From: Dipteris shenzhenensis | Lineage: Eukaryota; Polypodiophyta; Polypodiopsida; Gleicheniales | Length of the DNA stretch: 64,000 bases | Strand: one strand, 5' to 3' | NCBI GenBank assembly: GCA_047967505.1 | Contig: CM106538.1 | In this document: positions 11,111 to 23,900 of the stretch, piece after piece | Numbering within the stretch: the stretch's first letter is position 1 | Layout: each line of letters begins with the position of its first letter | Made by a program: the position numbers and the translations under genes | Notes under the pieces: model-generated | What the model was told of the DNA's origin: nothing | The model's database searches: none | Seen by the model: only the letters and a program-made list of their open reading frames with translations

Positions 11111-12332
11111 GTAATGATGGAGGCGTGAGAAGCCATGGGGCTAGTAAGCTAATTGCCCACAATAGCTTTGCATTTGTTGAGGATGGAGTGTCCTTTGTGA
11201 CATAGATGCAATGGACCAAAAGAGAGGAACTCTAATGTAGAGAAACTACTACTCATAAGCATTTCTTCAACAAGCTAGCAATCACAATATGGATTTTCTT
11301 GTAAGCCTAGTGGACATAGACGATATTCATGACTTTGGACTTGGTTCAACTTTTGGAAAGCTTTCATGCATGTAAATTTGTGCATGTTCATAGTGCACCA
11401 TTGATAATTGCTAGTTATTGTCCCCTCTTGAAATGTTGAGTTTTCTAATGCCAAAGTTTTCATTTTTATGGGTATACATTTTATAGTGCATGATTGATCA
11501 TGAATGATGTTGCCCCACAAAGTGTTAAGACTTCTCCTATAAAAGGACATGTCAAATACTAAAAACTTGAGAATCTCCCTCTTTGGTGTTGAACTTGGAA
11601 AATTTCACAAACATGCACTTAGACACTTCATGGAGCAAGAAATTCTATAAAAATTTAAGACAAATAAATAATCTTTGTTGGTCTCCTACAAAATTAGAAT
11701 TCAACACTTTATGGCATGCAAGGGACTACACATGTATGGTATAGTTAAAAAGGATGCTTCGTTCAAACATTGTCTTGGGAACAACATGGATGATCAATGT
11801 GATTCTACTCTTTGTGACAAGATAACAATACAAAAGGGAGAGATCTTGTTGCTCTATCACATCTTGCAAGTCAACATTAGAGTTGGATGTTGAAGGAGGT
11901 AAAGATGAAGTGGAACATTTTAAATGTGCGGTACTAAAAATAATATTCTTCATTCTTCATAAAGTTAGACAATTAAATCTCTTGTAACAAGAAAGTGGAG
12001 AAAGTATAAGAAAGTTAAGTACAATGTTGATGATCAGAGCATAAAGTATAAGATAGTTAAGAAATTATTAGAAGCATGCCTTATTCAAGTGTTGCACTTA
12101 AGACCAATGCTAATGATTGATGCTAGTCTACCTTTGGTTACAAGTTATCAATAAAAGAGGGAGAGATCTTGTCATTGAGGTGTCAAAGTCAACATGAGCA
12201 GAGCATGAACGTAACGACAAAGTTTGGGACACTTGATAGTAAGAAGTTTAGTACACCCATAAGTTAGTGTCAAAGCATTAACTCCCATCCCTTGAGAGTG
12301 GTCTTTTTTGGGCTAAGCCCTAGAATATAGGA
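11111..12332. other. Unassigned sequence
   Basis: No coding frame of note, no RNA gene, no strong repeat. Two loosely similar stretches (11740-11900 and 12020-12200), both with ACAAAAGGGAGAGATCTTG-like words and CAAGTCAACAT-like words, suggest an old internal duplication. Confidence 0.45.
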
Positions 12333-12639
12333 TGTTAAAATTGAAATTATCTTCGCATATAAGGTATGCAACATTCAATATTTAAAGTATACCCTTCAAA
12401 CAAAGAACAGAGACATCAATTAACGAATCCTCCCTTGCATGTTCACACAAAAAGAAATACAAGAGCAAGACCATTTTGCAATGTTGTTTTATAGTCTTAT
12501 GGAGTAGGAAATGTATAAAACGTGATAAAGTGAGACACCTATCTTCTCTTTTGTAGAAAATGACTAGTCTAGTCACGCATGTATTTATGCTTTTTATAAT
12601 GTTGCATAGACAAAATCATAAAATGAAAGTGACGCCCAT

Positions 12640-12820
12640 GCATGCATGCATGGGTGCATGCATGCCCCCCACACATGGCCACCCTCGTACACATGATCCC
12701 CCCCCACACATGCATGCATGCATGAGGTAAACACGCGCGCATGCGTGTGCACACACACACATGCCCACACACATGTGCATGCATACACATGCATGCGCAC
12801 AAACACATGCATGCGCAACT
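12640..12820. repeat. CATG/CA-rich alternating purine-pyrimidine tract
   Basis: Runs of CATGCATG, ACACACAC and GCGCGC words, homologous in position to the tract in R1. Apparent long frames on both strands are artefacts of this composition. Confidence 0.85.
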
Positions 12821-12966
12821 CATTGGTGCTTTTGTAATTCATTGGGGCTAAAAGCCTATGTGGGCGAGACTTCAATACCCCCATCATGTGCTCCATATTG
12901 GTGGCTTAGCAAAAACGCTATTTACTCTCTCTCTCTCTCTCTCTCTCTACATATATATATATATAG

Positions 12967-13120
12967 GTCAGCGAGGAAAATGTCCTATGTGTGGTGTGTG
13001 TGTAAAACAGATAGATAGATAGATAGATAGATATATAGATAGATAAATAGGTAGATATATCTCTATCTATCTATCTATTTTACACACACACCACACATAG
13101 GAGACATTTTACTCGCTGAC
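12967..13120. mobile_element. Small hairpin (foldback/MITE-like) element with GATA core
   Basis: A ~46-bp inverted repeat with nearly matching arms. The left arm opens GTCAGCGAG, then AAAATGTC and CTATGTGTGGTGTGTGTG. The right arm is its reverse complement, ending CTCGCTGAC at 13120. The core is (GATA)n followed by (CTATCT)n, so almost the whole 154 bp can fold. The R1 copy lacks it. A convincing target duplication is not visible because it sits in (CT)n/(AT)n sequence. Confidence 0.75.
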
Positions 13121-14346
13121 ACTTTATCTTTCTTTTTCATACTCATGGGGTTTCCCAATCAATGTGTTAAAAGGGACCTTATGACAAATGCATTGCAACC
13201 ATGTATTCCCATGAAAAGTACTTTTAACTACTAGGACAAAGGCTAGATTATTCTAGACAACCCCAACCTATTACGGGTTCCATGCAAGTGATTCCCTTTG
13301 CTTTGATCATGAAAAAGAAACCTATATCATTCCTTATAGAAAATTGGTATGCATGTTAATGTTTTGTTCCCACCACTTTGGCAGATGTTGTTATATAACC
13401 ATAAAGTGTTGGTTTTCTAGGTAGCATGAGAAATATCTCTTTGGACATAGTTAGAGGAAGATCCCCTTGACCTAAGCATGTACTCTCTTGCAATGCAAGA
13501 ATAATGGCTCTTGATCTCCAAATACACGAATTTAGAGTGGCTGCTATGACTACAAATCTCAAAAAGAAAAGGTAGTCATTAAAGGATATTCCAAACTTAA
13601 CTAGTTGCTTGCCTACCTTAGTTCACTCTATCAAACATGGATCTCTCATCAGACCCTTTTTGGTGGGCGCTTTGGTCTTTGCATGTAGGAGTAAGAGGTG
13701 CCTTTTTTGGTTTTGGGTTGAGGGGTTTAAGAGTTGACTCTAATGTCTCTACTTCAATCAAGTCTTTGCGCATATTTGTCTCCTAAGCATGCAAAGCTAG
13801 TTGAAGTACACACTATCACATATAAAACCTTTTTAGAGGTGACTCTAATGTATCTAATTCAACCAAGTCTAAGGGCATATTTGTCTCCTAAGCATGCAAA
13901 AGTAGTTGAAGTACACACGCTCATATATAAAACATTTGCATACACATTCCCATGAGTATAAGCACTATAACATGAAACTCTAGTCTTTCTTGAGAATACA
14001 TGGAGGTATGGCATTGCTCTATAGAAGCCCTAAGCATAGACATGGGTTTTGAGTGCCTAAGAAGTTATATGTTAATATGAGTATATTTCTTCTCCTTGAC
14101 TACCTTCATATAGACCATTTACAATTATATTGCTTGATCCCAAGAGTGAGTTGCACCTCCCTTCCTTGTCCCAGATGTGCACTAGAGGCCATGTGTAGCA
14201 TTATAGCTCAAACAAAGCCTCATGCACACATAGATGATGCTAGAGATGATCTAGTCCATGAACCCACACCTTCCCATTACAAGCCTCGATGCACAAGCAA
14301 ATGCATCCAACAATGTGATTGAAAACTCCTTATGTCTTGCCCACCG

Positions 14347-15480
14347 TACTCACAATCGATTTTGGCCAATTTGGCTACATGGTCCACTATCACTAGTTTG
14401 CAGGCATGCCACACACACCTCAAGTCCTTTACATTAAAGGTGTGTGGGTAGGAAACTAGTCAGCGGCCTTGAAATCCCATCTTTCCAAGTCATATTTTTG
14501 AAATTTCATGAAACTTAACCAATGATTCATTGTCTCTTAGAGAAGCTCCTAGCTCAATGACATTGATTAGATGCTAGCAGCAAGGACAACCACCATTCCT
14601 AGTTATTAGCATTATGTCCCACCCAATAAGATTACTTGATAGAGAGATGTCATTGCTTGAGTATTTGAACCAACATCAATTAACAATTTCTTTAAAATTC
14701 AAAGAGAATTTACATGCAACAAAAGCTAAGATTGGAGTTGGGTTGGCTTGAGCACTAATGTTAGCACTAATTACCAAGGCTGTACACACGTGCGCACACA
14801 CACACACACTTTTTTTTAGTGAAATGACACCCACACGCGCGCGCGCGTAGAGAGAGAGAGAGAAGCAAGTAATGAAGTGAGCAAAGGAGCACATTTCAAA
14901 AAGCACCCCAAAAATTTTAGTTAATTGTATCCTCTCCACTTCTCTAATCAATTAATGGATTTCGTTTTTAGGATTGAATATCTTGGTTATGTACTGTCCC
15001 AAGTCAAAGTTCCTAGCATTAATTCCATTGCTCTTAGCTCTTTTCTTAGGAGTGAATCTTTGGGTCCTATCAAAAGCTATGGAATGGTGATTGACACACC
15101 ATGTGGACATTGGGTTAGACACCTATGATGGTTAATGCCAGATAACAATGTATGACTAGGTCCTACTAAAAAGCATTAGAGTGAACGATTGAAAAACTTG
15201 GGTTACCTTAATGGTATCATTGCTAATTTCACCAATGCTAATCTTGAATATCGACACCCCAACTTGTATGCCAATTATGCTGCTATACAAGTCGCTCTTT
15301 ATATGTTGGACTATTGCTAGGTTCAATGGAGGTGCCTGGGGAGGTGCTTTAAGAGCCAATGCACTACAACTTGTTTACTTGTCTAAAGATATCATTCTTC
15401 AGAGACTTGTGGAGATGCACCAAATAAGCTTTGGAGTGTTGAGAGGTCTAAGGGTCATGAGAGAAGGGGCATAAGTTTAC
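14347..15480. other. Unassigned sequence with small microsatellites
   Basis: Contains (AC)n near 14795, a CGCGCG run and (GA)n near 14850-14862. A short plus-strand frame at 14940-15125 contains IEYLGYVLS, faintly like the segment after the catalytic core of Gypsy reverse transcriptases, but it is too short to assign. Nothing else recognised. Confidence 0.45.
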
Positions 15481-16070
15481 GTGGGTGTGAATATTATTGG
15501 ATCCTCGAAAAAGGGGGGTGCCCATGAGCGTGGGTAGGCAAGACCCCCCTGCTCATCCCTCACAATTGGACTTGCATGATTGTGCTTGCCAATAAGACGA
15601 AGTCTTCCTCCTCTGAACTTAACAATTCTAAATTGGGCATTCGGTGTGGAAATACAACCCTTTTCTTGCATGTGGGTGTGTACAGCCACCTGCCAACCAC
15701 TGTCCAAATTAGTGGTGCGACGGGTTGCCGTCCTAGTTGGCCCAATAGGGGGATGGGCCTGGACACTCTCACGAAAGATTTGTGTTTGGCACATGAAGGC
15801 CACCTGCTCCATGGCCAACTTAAAAATTCTCCCACAAAGAGCCCTTGTTGGTGATTGAACCCGTGTCGATTGGCCCATTGCATCGCTACACCAATCATGC
15901 ATTGGTGACATGATTCGAGAGCTCGCTCAATGGAAAACATGACCGTCGAGTGATTGAACCACCACAACCGGATGCCATTCTCCAATTATATTTCCTCTTC
16001 CACTAGGTGACGATCATTGAATGCTTATCACTTCTTTCATTTCACAGCATCAACTAAATGGATTTTCTAG
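15481..16070. other. Unassigned GC-richer block with two B-box-like words on the minus strand
   Basis: Two GGTTCAATCAC words occur on the minus strand (around 15855 and 15952), resembling the internal B box of RNA polymerase III promoters. The first is preceded by a possible A-box-like word. No cloverleaf could be folded, so a tRNA is not called; a decayed tRNA-derived SINE is possible. Confidence 0.3.
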
Positions 16071-17741
16071 ACTCTATCGTGCCGTCGTCTTGAAGGAATC
16101 GAGGCCCCTTGATCCATCATCCAAGCTAGTTTCCATTTTGCTATTTCTGAATCCTGCAATGCTCGAACGGTTTAATGAGAGCAACGTGGTGGAATAGCTT
16201 ATTTCTCTGGCACCATCGGTTCTCCAATCATCGTATCCCACGATAGCGGCTGACTGTAGCTGTACAACGGCTTTAATAATGAGATTAACGTGCCTGAAGA
16301 ATTGATTTGGTTTCGCTGAGCCATCGATCGTAGTCAAGGTCGCCACATGCTCTGTGGCCTGCCATCCTCCAATTTGTGTTTTCAGCGGAGGTCAGGGGTC
16401 CAGGGACCGGGAGGACGTTTTACGCACAGGAGAGCAATGCGTGGTATGACTTTTTTGGTGTGGAAATCAGGGCGATGGGGAGGCAACAAGGCAGCAGATT
16501 TGCAACTATTGACAAAAAATGCAATCTATTGACAGTGGACAAATCGATGACGACGCGCTTGCAAACGCGAATACACCTTTTCGTTGTGGTGGTGGGGGTG
16601 GGCAAGGCCTGAGGAATCGGGACGGGGCTACGAGTCAATTTTCGGTGGATGAGGGGAGTATGTCCAAGGCGGGAAGTAGCCGTAGTGACAGCGGACAGCA
16701 GCAGCATGGAGCTTTCAACTTGCGATTCAACATGGAGCTTTCAACTTGCGATTCAATGCCGGAGAGAGACATTATGTCATAACAATGTGGGTCTCTTTTC
16801 TCATCAGCTCTTTTACGCTAGCAGGCAGGCTGTAGGCAAGTCATGAGAAGGAGATGGTCGATTTGGTGGAACGCGCAGGGGAAGGGCTTTATTACGGCGT
16901 TGCAGAAGGCAGAAAGAAGCACGGGAGGCGAGTGAATAATGATGATGGTAGAGAGATGGAGTGTGGGAGGCAAAGGCCAGAGGCAAAAACGAGCGTTATA
17001 CAGTATCTATTTATGACCTGCAGAGGCTTGCCAATTTAGAGCTTGTAAGTATGTAAATTTTCATTGGCAGCGCCATAGCTGAATGAGCTTGTACGAGAAA
17101 GAGATGAGAGAGACGACCCAGCTGTCTTTGCAAACAGCCAAGCTGTGTGTGTGCTGTTGTTGGGCGCCCACCAACCTATCTGTACATACACACACACACA
17201 CACACACACAACACACCGTCTTGTTGGGCGCCCTCTAATAACCCATTATTCACTTCCTCACTTCCTTGCTTTCTTTTCTTTCTTGCTTTTATGTATTTCT
17301 CTCCTCCATCGCTTCACACCACGGTCTTCATAGCTTTTGCATCCCTCTTTCAATTTTTGGCTTGCACGCAGTTGAGTTGCCTTCTGCAATCCCCCACTAA
17401 AAGACCCATCAATCACTGTTTGCATCACTTGCAACACATTTGCTCCCATATATACACTCCCTAGGGTACCACCTTTTTGTACATTGTCAGCATTCTCAGC
17501 TCGCAAAGCTGCGTGCTTTGCATTTCGATCAAGTTACATGCTCAAACAACACTTGCTTCAGCCCTCAAACGGTTAAATCCAAGTGGCAGTGCCTGGCAAA
17601 CGGTTAACTGAGAGAATTGTATAGGGAGCACAGCATTTACTTGTTAGCTGGGCAAAATCTCAACATCTCTTCCAGAGGAGAACCTCAGCAATGATGCAAG
17701 GAAACTCTGCTCCAGTTGCTGCAGGCTCTTGAGCCACCACT
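16071..17741. promoter_or_regulatory. Upstream region of the receptor kinase gene
   Basis: GC-richer than the flanks, with frames open on several strands but none with recognisable protein content. A 27-bp tandem repeat (CATGGAGCTTTCAACTTGCG at 16704 and 16731) and (AC)n at about 17188-17212 are present. A TATA-like CATATATACAC lies at 17447-17457, about 450 bp before the start codon. It could be the core promoter if the 5' leader is long. No transcription start can be fixed from sequence. Confidence 0.35.
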
Positions 17742-17838
17742 TCACTCATCGCCTGCACTAACGAACTAATAAGCCCACAGCCTCTTCACTTCACTCATCC
17801 CGTGCACTAACGAACTAATAAGCCCACACCCTCTTCAC
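17741..17838. repeat. 49-bp tandem duplication in the probable 5' leader of the receptor gene
   Basis: TTCACTCATC at 17741 and 17790, and GCACTAACGAACTAATAAGC at 17755 and 17804, give two units of 49 bp with few mismatches. It ends about 65 bp before the start codon, so it probably lies in the transcribed leader or proximal promoter. Confidence 0.9.
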
Positions 17839-17902
17839 CTCCTCAGCCCACAAAGCTTTTTGCCCCTTCTCTCTTCTCAAAGCTTGCGCTGCCCACTTCC
17901 CC

Positions 17903-20900
17903 ATGGAGTCGAGCAGCAGCCCCCTGCTGCTGCTCGCCCTGCTCTTGCTCTTCCTTGCCCTCTACCCCCTCCCTGCCCTCGGAGTCACCAACCCCAGCGA
18001 TGGTACGTCTTCCCCCTCGCCTCTCTTCCCAAACTGCTTCTTTGATTCAGTTTTGGAGCTCCATTTCCTTCCTATTTCCTCAAACTTCAATGCTCTCACG
18101 TACAGCTTTGAGCTGTTGTCAATTGGTTTTTTCCTGAGTCATTCATGTAACAAGGTACTGCTGGAAGGAGATGGTTTCCCTTTGCTTTGCAGCTAAATTT
18201 CACTGGCGTTCATTTTCCACAGCCTCCGCCCTCCAAAATTTGTTCACCAGTCTCAATTCGCCGGGTCAGTTGACGTCCTGGACCGCTAACAATGGAGATC
18301 CCTGCGGCCAATCGTGGAAGGGCGTTCAATGTAGCGGTTCTGCTGTTACGCAACTGTAAGCCTGGAAATGTCGTCCTTGTTCTTGTGGATTGGACGAACG
18401 CTGGCTTTGCTTGCGTTGACTCTACAAATGCAGTCCGAACTCACTGATCAGATCAAAGTTCTCTGTGCAGTAATCTTGCGGCTCTCGGTCTCTCCGGTCA
18501 GCTTGGTTACACGATGTCGCAACTCACATCTCTGACTGTTCTGTACGTTAATTCTCCCTTGCGAAAGCTATCTCTTTTGCAACTTCCGAACAAATTGAGA
18601 TGTTAAGCTACAATGAATCTTGTGAACGGGCCTAACCAGAGTTCCAACTTTTCGAAGAATGGGAGCAGCTGCTAACGTTGACAACGTGGTGCGTGCTTTC
18701 CCATAGCAAATAGTCCACGCGGTTCTTTTAAGATCGCGATCCCTCTGTCTGTTGCTGTCTGGATGCAGGGACTTAAGCGACAACCAAATTTCTGGCAATA
18801 TACCTTATTCTCTTCCGCCTAACCTCCATACATTGTAAGTCCTGGTTGCATATCAACATCCTTTTTCGATTCATTTATCAAAATATCTACCTTTGCCCCT
18901 TTGGAGGTTTGAGCGTGTGAGTCTTTGGCAACAACCCCCTGCCTTCATTTCTTTTTATCAATGAATTCGATGCTTTCGGAGCGTTTTTTACGGAGTGATT
19001 GATAGTGCCCAGTGAAGGAACGATCAACCTGACAAATCTTGTTTGCGGGAATAGAAATCTAGGGAATAACAACCTTGGGAGCAATCTGGCGTATTCGATC
19101 TCCACAATGATCAACTTGACATACCTGTAAGTGACATCTTTGCTACGCTTTGCACGCAGCGTTACTCTAGAATATCATGAGCTGAACATGTGCACTTGTG
19201 CAGAAACGTCAGTCATAACCATCTGAGCGGAGCCCTCGTTGATGTGTTCTCCAAACTTACGAACCTTTCTGTCATGTAAGCTCTATGCGGCATTGTGGTG
19301 TCGTCGATTGTTTAGTGATTACTTTTATTCAGAAAAACTGGACGAAAGGAAATGATAAGAAGAGATTAAGGACGGTCTCCGTAGCTAACTCCGATCTAGA
19401 GAATCTGCGTAGGGAATAGCTGAGGAGTGAGATGAATTTTCTCAGTTTGTTGAATTTTTTTAAATTCGACGGTCTTATCTTAGCTGTTTCCTGAAATGAT
19501 GCAGCGATCTTTCCTTCAACACCATGACAGGGTCGCTGCCTCAATCATTCTCGAATTTGTATAACCTTGTATCCTTGTACGTCTTCTCTTCCAAGTACAT
19601 AGTTTTACCTTCTTTTAGAGCTCGCAGGAGAATTTTCTTCGGACTGCATCCATACTAGAACTTTCGCTTGTGCAGATTTGTGCAGAACAACCAGTTCTCA
19701 GGAACTCTCAACGTTTTGGCCAATCTTCAGTTTCAGGATTTGTGAGTTGTTCCTCCTCCGTTTAAGAGCAGTCCAAATTACTCGTGCAGATGTGTTTGAA
19801 TGATTGAACTCGGGAAATGTCGTGACTTTTTAGTGCCATTTTTCAGGGAAGTTGAGAATAATCAGTTTTCTGGTTGGGTGCCTGCTTCTTTCAGCTCCAT
19901 TCCGAATTTCAAGTGAGACTGGTTATAATCTCAATTATGCATCGTGCACGCCTAGTACTTCGTCAAAACAACTTATGTTCCAATGCTTAACTTGGTTGTT
20001 TTTTCTATCATGCCACAGGGATGGTGGAAACTCTTTCAGCTCTTCTCCTGCTCCTCCTCCACCTCCTTTCACGCCACCTCCACCGGTTCCCAAGTCATCA
20101 GGAAGTTCAGGAAAGAAATCCAATTCCGGGAGGTCATCCAAAAACTCACAGGGCAGCAGCTCGGTCCTCAATAGTGGAGCCATTGCTGGAATAGTAATTG
20201 CAAGTATCTTGGGGGTCGTTGTTGCTGGTCTCATTGCCATGTATTTTCTTTGGAAGCCTCGTGAAGATGTCAATGACGAAGAAAAACAACAATTCACTGC
20301 GGCTGCGTTGGGACCAGTTACCCTTTCTGCTACCAAAAGTGAGTTCTCTCCCAGAAGTTGTGATGCAATGCAATGCAAAATTATGTGTTCATCTGAGAAC
20401 AAGTTTTTCCCAGGTTTTTTGTGTATACATGCTCAGTAGGAAAAGATTGATGGAATTTAGACGTCTGCATACCAGACGTGGTTTACAAGACCCAAGTCCA
20501 GAACTAATAGCCACCTAGTTGAGGAATTATTGAGGGAAGTTCTGGTTCTTCTGAACTGGAATGAGGCTGCAATGTGGCATGCATATTTGACAGATGTATG
20601 TTGAAGATGGGTTTGGAAGAATTTACTTGACAATACAAATTCACTTTGCTCTACTCTTGTCATAGGATGCCCTTCTTGAAAGGATCCAGGTCATGCTCTT
20701 TGTATCCTGTAGTTTGTTGTTCACCTTGTCTTTTCCTGAACTAAATGGCATTTTGCGTGCCCCTCTACTCCATCTCAGACCCAACATCAGGCATCAATTT
20801 TCCAAAAGTTCCTCTAGGTGGGCTTCTACTCTATTTTAGATTCCATTCTACAAGAATCAAAAATTTAAAACGCTTATAGGTGGGCTTTTCATTGTCCTTT

Positions 20901-23900
20901 TCTTTATCTTACATACCATAAATTTCAACGCTACTCTTCTGTTTCACATCTCAGGTGTGCGACTTGGTTGCATAGCTTGTCTTATGACAAATTTGAATGC
21001 TAAGCTTTAGTTTCACATCTTAATGATGGGACCCCTTCGATGGACCTTCTTATCCTTCAACTACAATCATCAAAATTTAAAATTCCTCTAGGTGGGCTTT
21101 CGAGTTAAGTGTCATATAAGTTATTCTTGGGTTGCATATCTTGCATACCATGCCTTTCCACAAATTTCAATTCTACTCTTATGTTTCACATCTCAGGTGT
21201 GCGACTTGGTTGCACATTTTGCTTAGCTTGTCTTATGACAGTTCAATTCCAACCTTTTGTTTCACATCTCAATTATGTAACCCCTTCGTTGGACCTTCTT
21301 GTCCTTAGAATGTCTTAGCTTGGATTTATGTGCTGTTTATAATGGATGAGCTCATGCCCTATTTTGCATTGTCCATTGGCACTTTTCTGCAGGTTTTGTT
21401 TACGCTACATGGCCTCCTTAGCATTGACACCACGTCTATTTTGTAGTTCTAATATATTATAGTGTTGTACGTTTTTTCCATCCTAACTATGGTGGCTCAT
21501 TTGTTTTTAGATGCCTACTTTCATTTTTATTTCCCAATCTTGTACTTTCTTTCCATACTAAGTTTAGTAATGAGAACATAAGCGTAGCTTTGCTAACTAA
21601 GTTATTTTATTCTGGTTTTCCTCATTCATATTTTTGTTTGAAGTCACTTACAAACTTCCATCTATCCTTTGTTTTGTCACTTGTTTTATAACAATTTTAA
21701 TTTGTGAGGTTTTATATATTAGAGTTTTATGAGAATGTGAGCCGGTGTCATGATATTGAAACTTCACTATGTGGTGTGTTTTTATAGTATGAGTTGGGGC
21801 ATGCTCTTGGATACATCTAGATATATGTTTCCACCGTATTAGCGAACATGCAAATTTCACCTTGTGAAGTTTTCATCCATGTTGCGGCTTGTTGATCTTG
21901 TTTCTCATAAGTGGTGCATTGCACTATCAGGCACATATCTTTTTTAGCTTAGATTTGTTGTTTGGTAGAGGCTAAATCGTGTAGTCTTCACACGTAGTTG
22001 TAGTTTGAATAAAGAGAATGTGGACTACTTTTTGATTAGCCTTCTCCTTGTGAAGTTTTTGTCCATGTTGCGGCTTGTTGATATTGCGATAAATTCTTCC
22101 TTCAACAGGGCCAAACTGGTGGTTGTAGACCATAATATATACATAGGCTCTCACACATACATATCCACCCACACATACTCATCCTTTTATACAAAAGTCT
22201 TTGTACTAAGTCCATTTTCCCTGATGTGTGGGTATGCTTGGCAATGGAGGACCATACGTTCCTCATTTTAAATGCTGTTTGTACCATGATATGTCCTCGA
22301 GACAATCGTGCATTTCATACCTGTCCATTTGACTGATTTTTTTTTTGTAGAAGTCTATCTTCAGCCCTGGGTCTTGCCATAGTTTCTGTAGCATTTTCTG
22401 CATGACCAGATTTCTGTTTTCTTCTCCATGCTCTTAGGGATATAGGCAGCCGGTATTTCCCACTGTTCCATCCATTTATCCCCTTCTCTATGCCACCCTA
22501 TGGTTCTTGTGGCCTCCATTGCCTTGCGTGGGATCCTGCTTGCTTGTATCCTTCTTTTCGAGCTTGTTGAGGTGGGCCATGTATTGGCATCAGGACAGCA
22601 TGTACTGGCATCCTTTGCTGTCTTGCATGACCGGATGTGCAGAATAATGATTCTCTTGCATGATAAGGCAATACATGAGTGTGCATTTGCATCTCTAGAA
22701 TCCCATCTAATCTGATCCTGAGTTAGGAATAGTAGTGACAGGAGTACTAGAGGAAGAAGAGTCAAGAAGATTCCCCCTTGGAGGAGTGCCAGCAGTAGGG
22801 GCAGCCACTTGAGCATTGGCTGGCCTCAAATCAACACCTGAAACAATATTCCAGACAACTAGAATATGCTTCATAAGGTAGGACCACATAGGAGTTGGTG
22901 CCATCCAACTTATCATCTTCACGGAGAATGCCAAACAAATCATTGTTGTTGCCAACCATTGTAAAAAGCACAAGTAAAAGTGCACTGACCAAGTGATTCA
23001 AAAATAGCCTCAAGGCTTTCAACTGCAAATAGAAGCTAAGGCAAAAGCCCCACAATCTCAAAGGGCAAAATGGTCAAAAAGAGGGCAAATGTTGAAAAGC
23101 CCCAATTTAAGCTGCAACTTTGCAAATGTGACCAAATGTCCTGCAATGTCTTGTCAATTTCACTGAAAACTGCCAATTTCAGATCAAAGCAGGCAAATGT
23201 CACTGCTATTTGAGCAAATGTGACCAAAATAACCTGCAAATCTGAGAATATCCTGCAATCTGCCTACAATAAACCCAAAAGCCCCAAATTTCTGCAAGAA
23301 ATTGCAACCAAAAGGGGCAAATTGATTGAAAGCCCCAAACTTGGCAATGCCCCTGCAAATGCCCCAAAAATGTATGCAAAATTGCAATGCAAGACCAAAA
23401 GCGCCAAATTTCTCCTACTTGAAACCACAGCCAAACAATGGCTTCAAGATGAACTTGTGTAGCTAGAACAAATCCCGAAATGCACGAGTCTCGAAATACC
23501 TGCAATAGAAAGAACCTGTATGGACAACTTGCAGCTAAACCGTACTGTCGTACAGCGCTGTACAGCTAAACCGTACTGTTGTACAGCGCTCGGGGAGATG
23601 TACAGACGGACCACAGGGGATTGAACGGCTGACGGCGCAGGTACGGCAGGTGTACGGCGTGATGTGTACGGCGTGATGGCACAAGCTGGAGTCCTCCCCC
23701 TCAAGAGGTAACATTCTTGCTTTTGCAAGTATGATGGATATGGAGTTTTAACCCGCCCCAACTCACCGATGACAAAGTATTTGTGGATGGTCTAATGCCG
23801 TCCCCTCAAGAGGTAACATTCTTACTTTTGCAGTATGATGGATATGGAGTTTTAAACCGCCTTAACTCCCTGATGAAAAGTATTTGTGGATGGTCTCTAA

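Larger units (their letters stand above)
12333..14346 (+). repeat. Unidentified ~2 kb repeat, copy R2
   Basis: Direct homologue of 6375-8832 with the same landmarks in the same order. It lacks one unit of the R1 tandem duplication. It carries a private hairpin insertion (12967-13120) and a private 105-bp tandem duplication (13736-13945; GACTCTAATGT at 13736 and 13841, each followed by ATATTTGTCTCCTAAGCATG). No coding frame. Confidence 0.8.

Noticed and set aside
14925-15128. Gypsy reverse transcriptase fragment (IEYLGYVLS)
   Set aside because: Only about nine residues resemble the motif and neighbouring blocks are missing.
15830-15970. Possible tRNA or SINE on the minus strand
   Set aside because: B-box-like words exist, but no acceptor stem, cloverleaf or tail could be found.
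19852-20439. Single long frame with a Pro-rich segment and membrane helix as a separate small protein gene
   Set aside because: It is exons 9 to 10 of SRF read through an intron; splice sites and phase place it inside the receptor.
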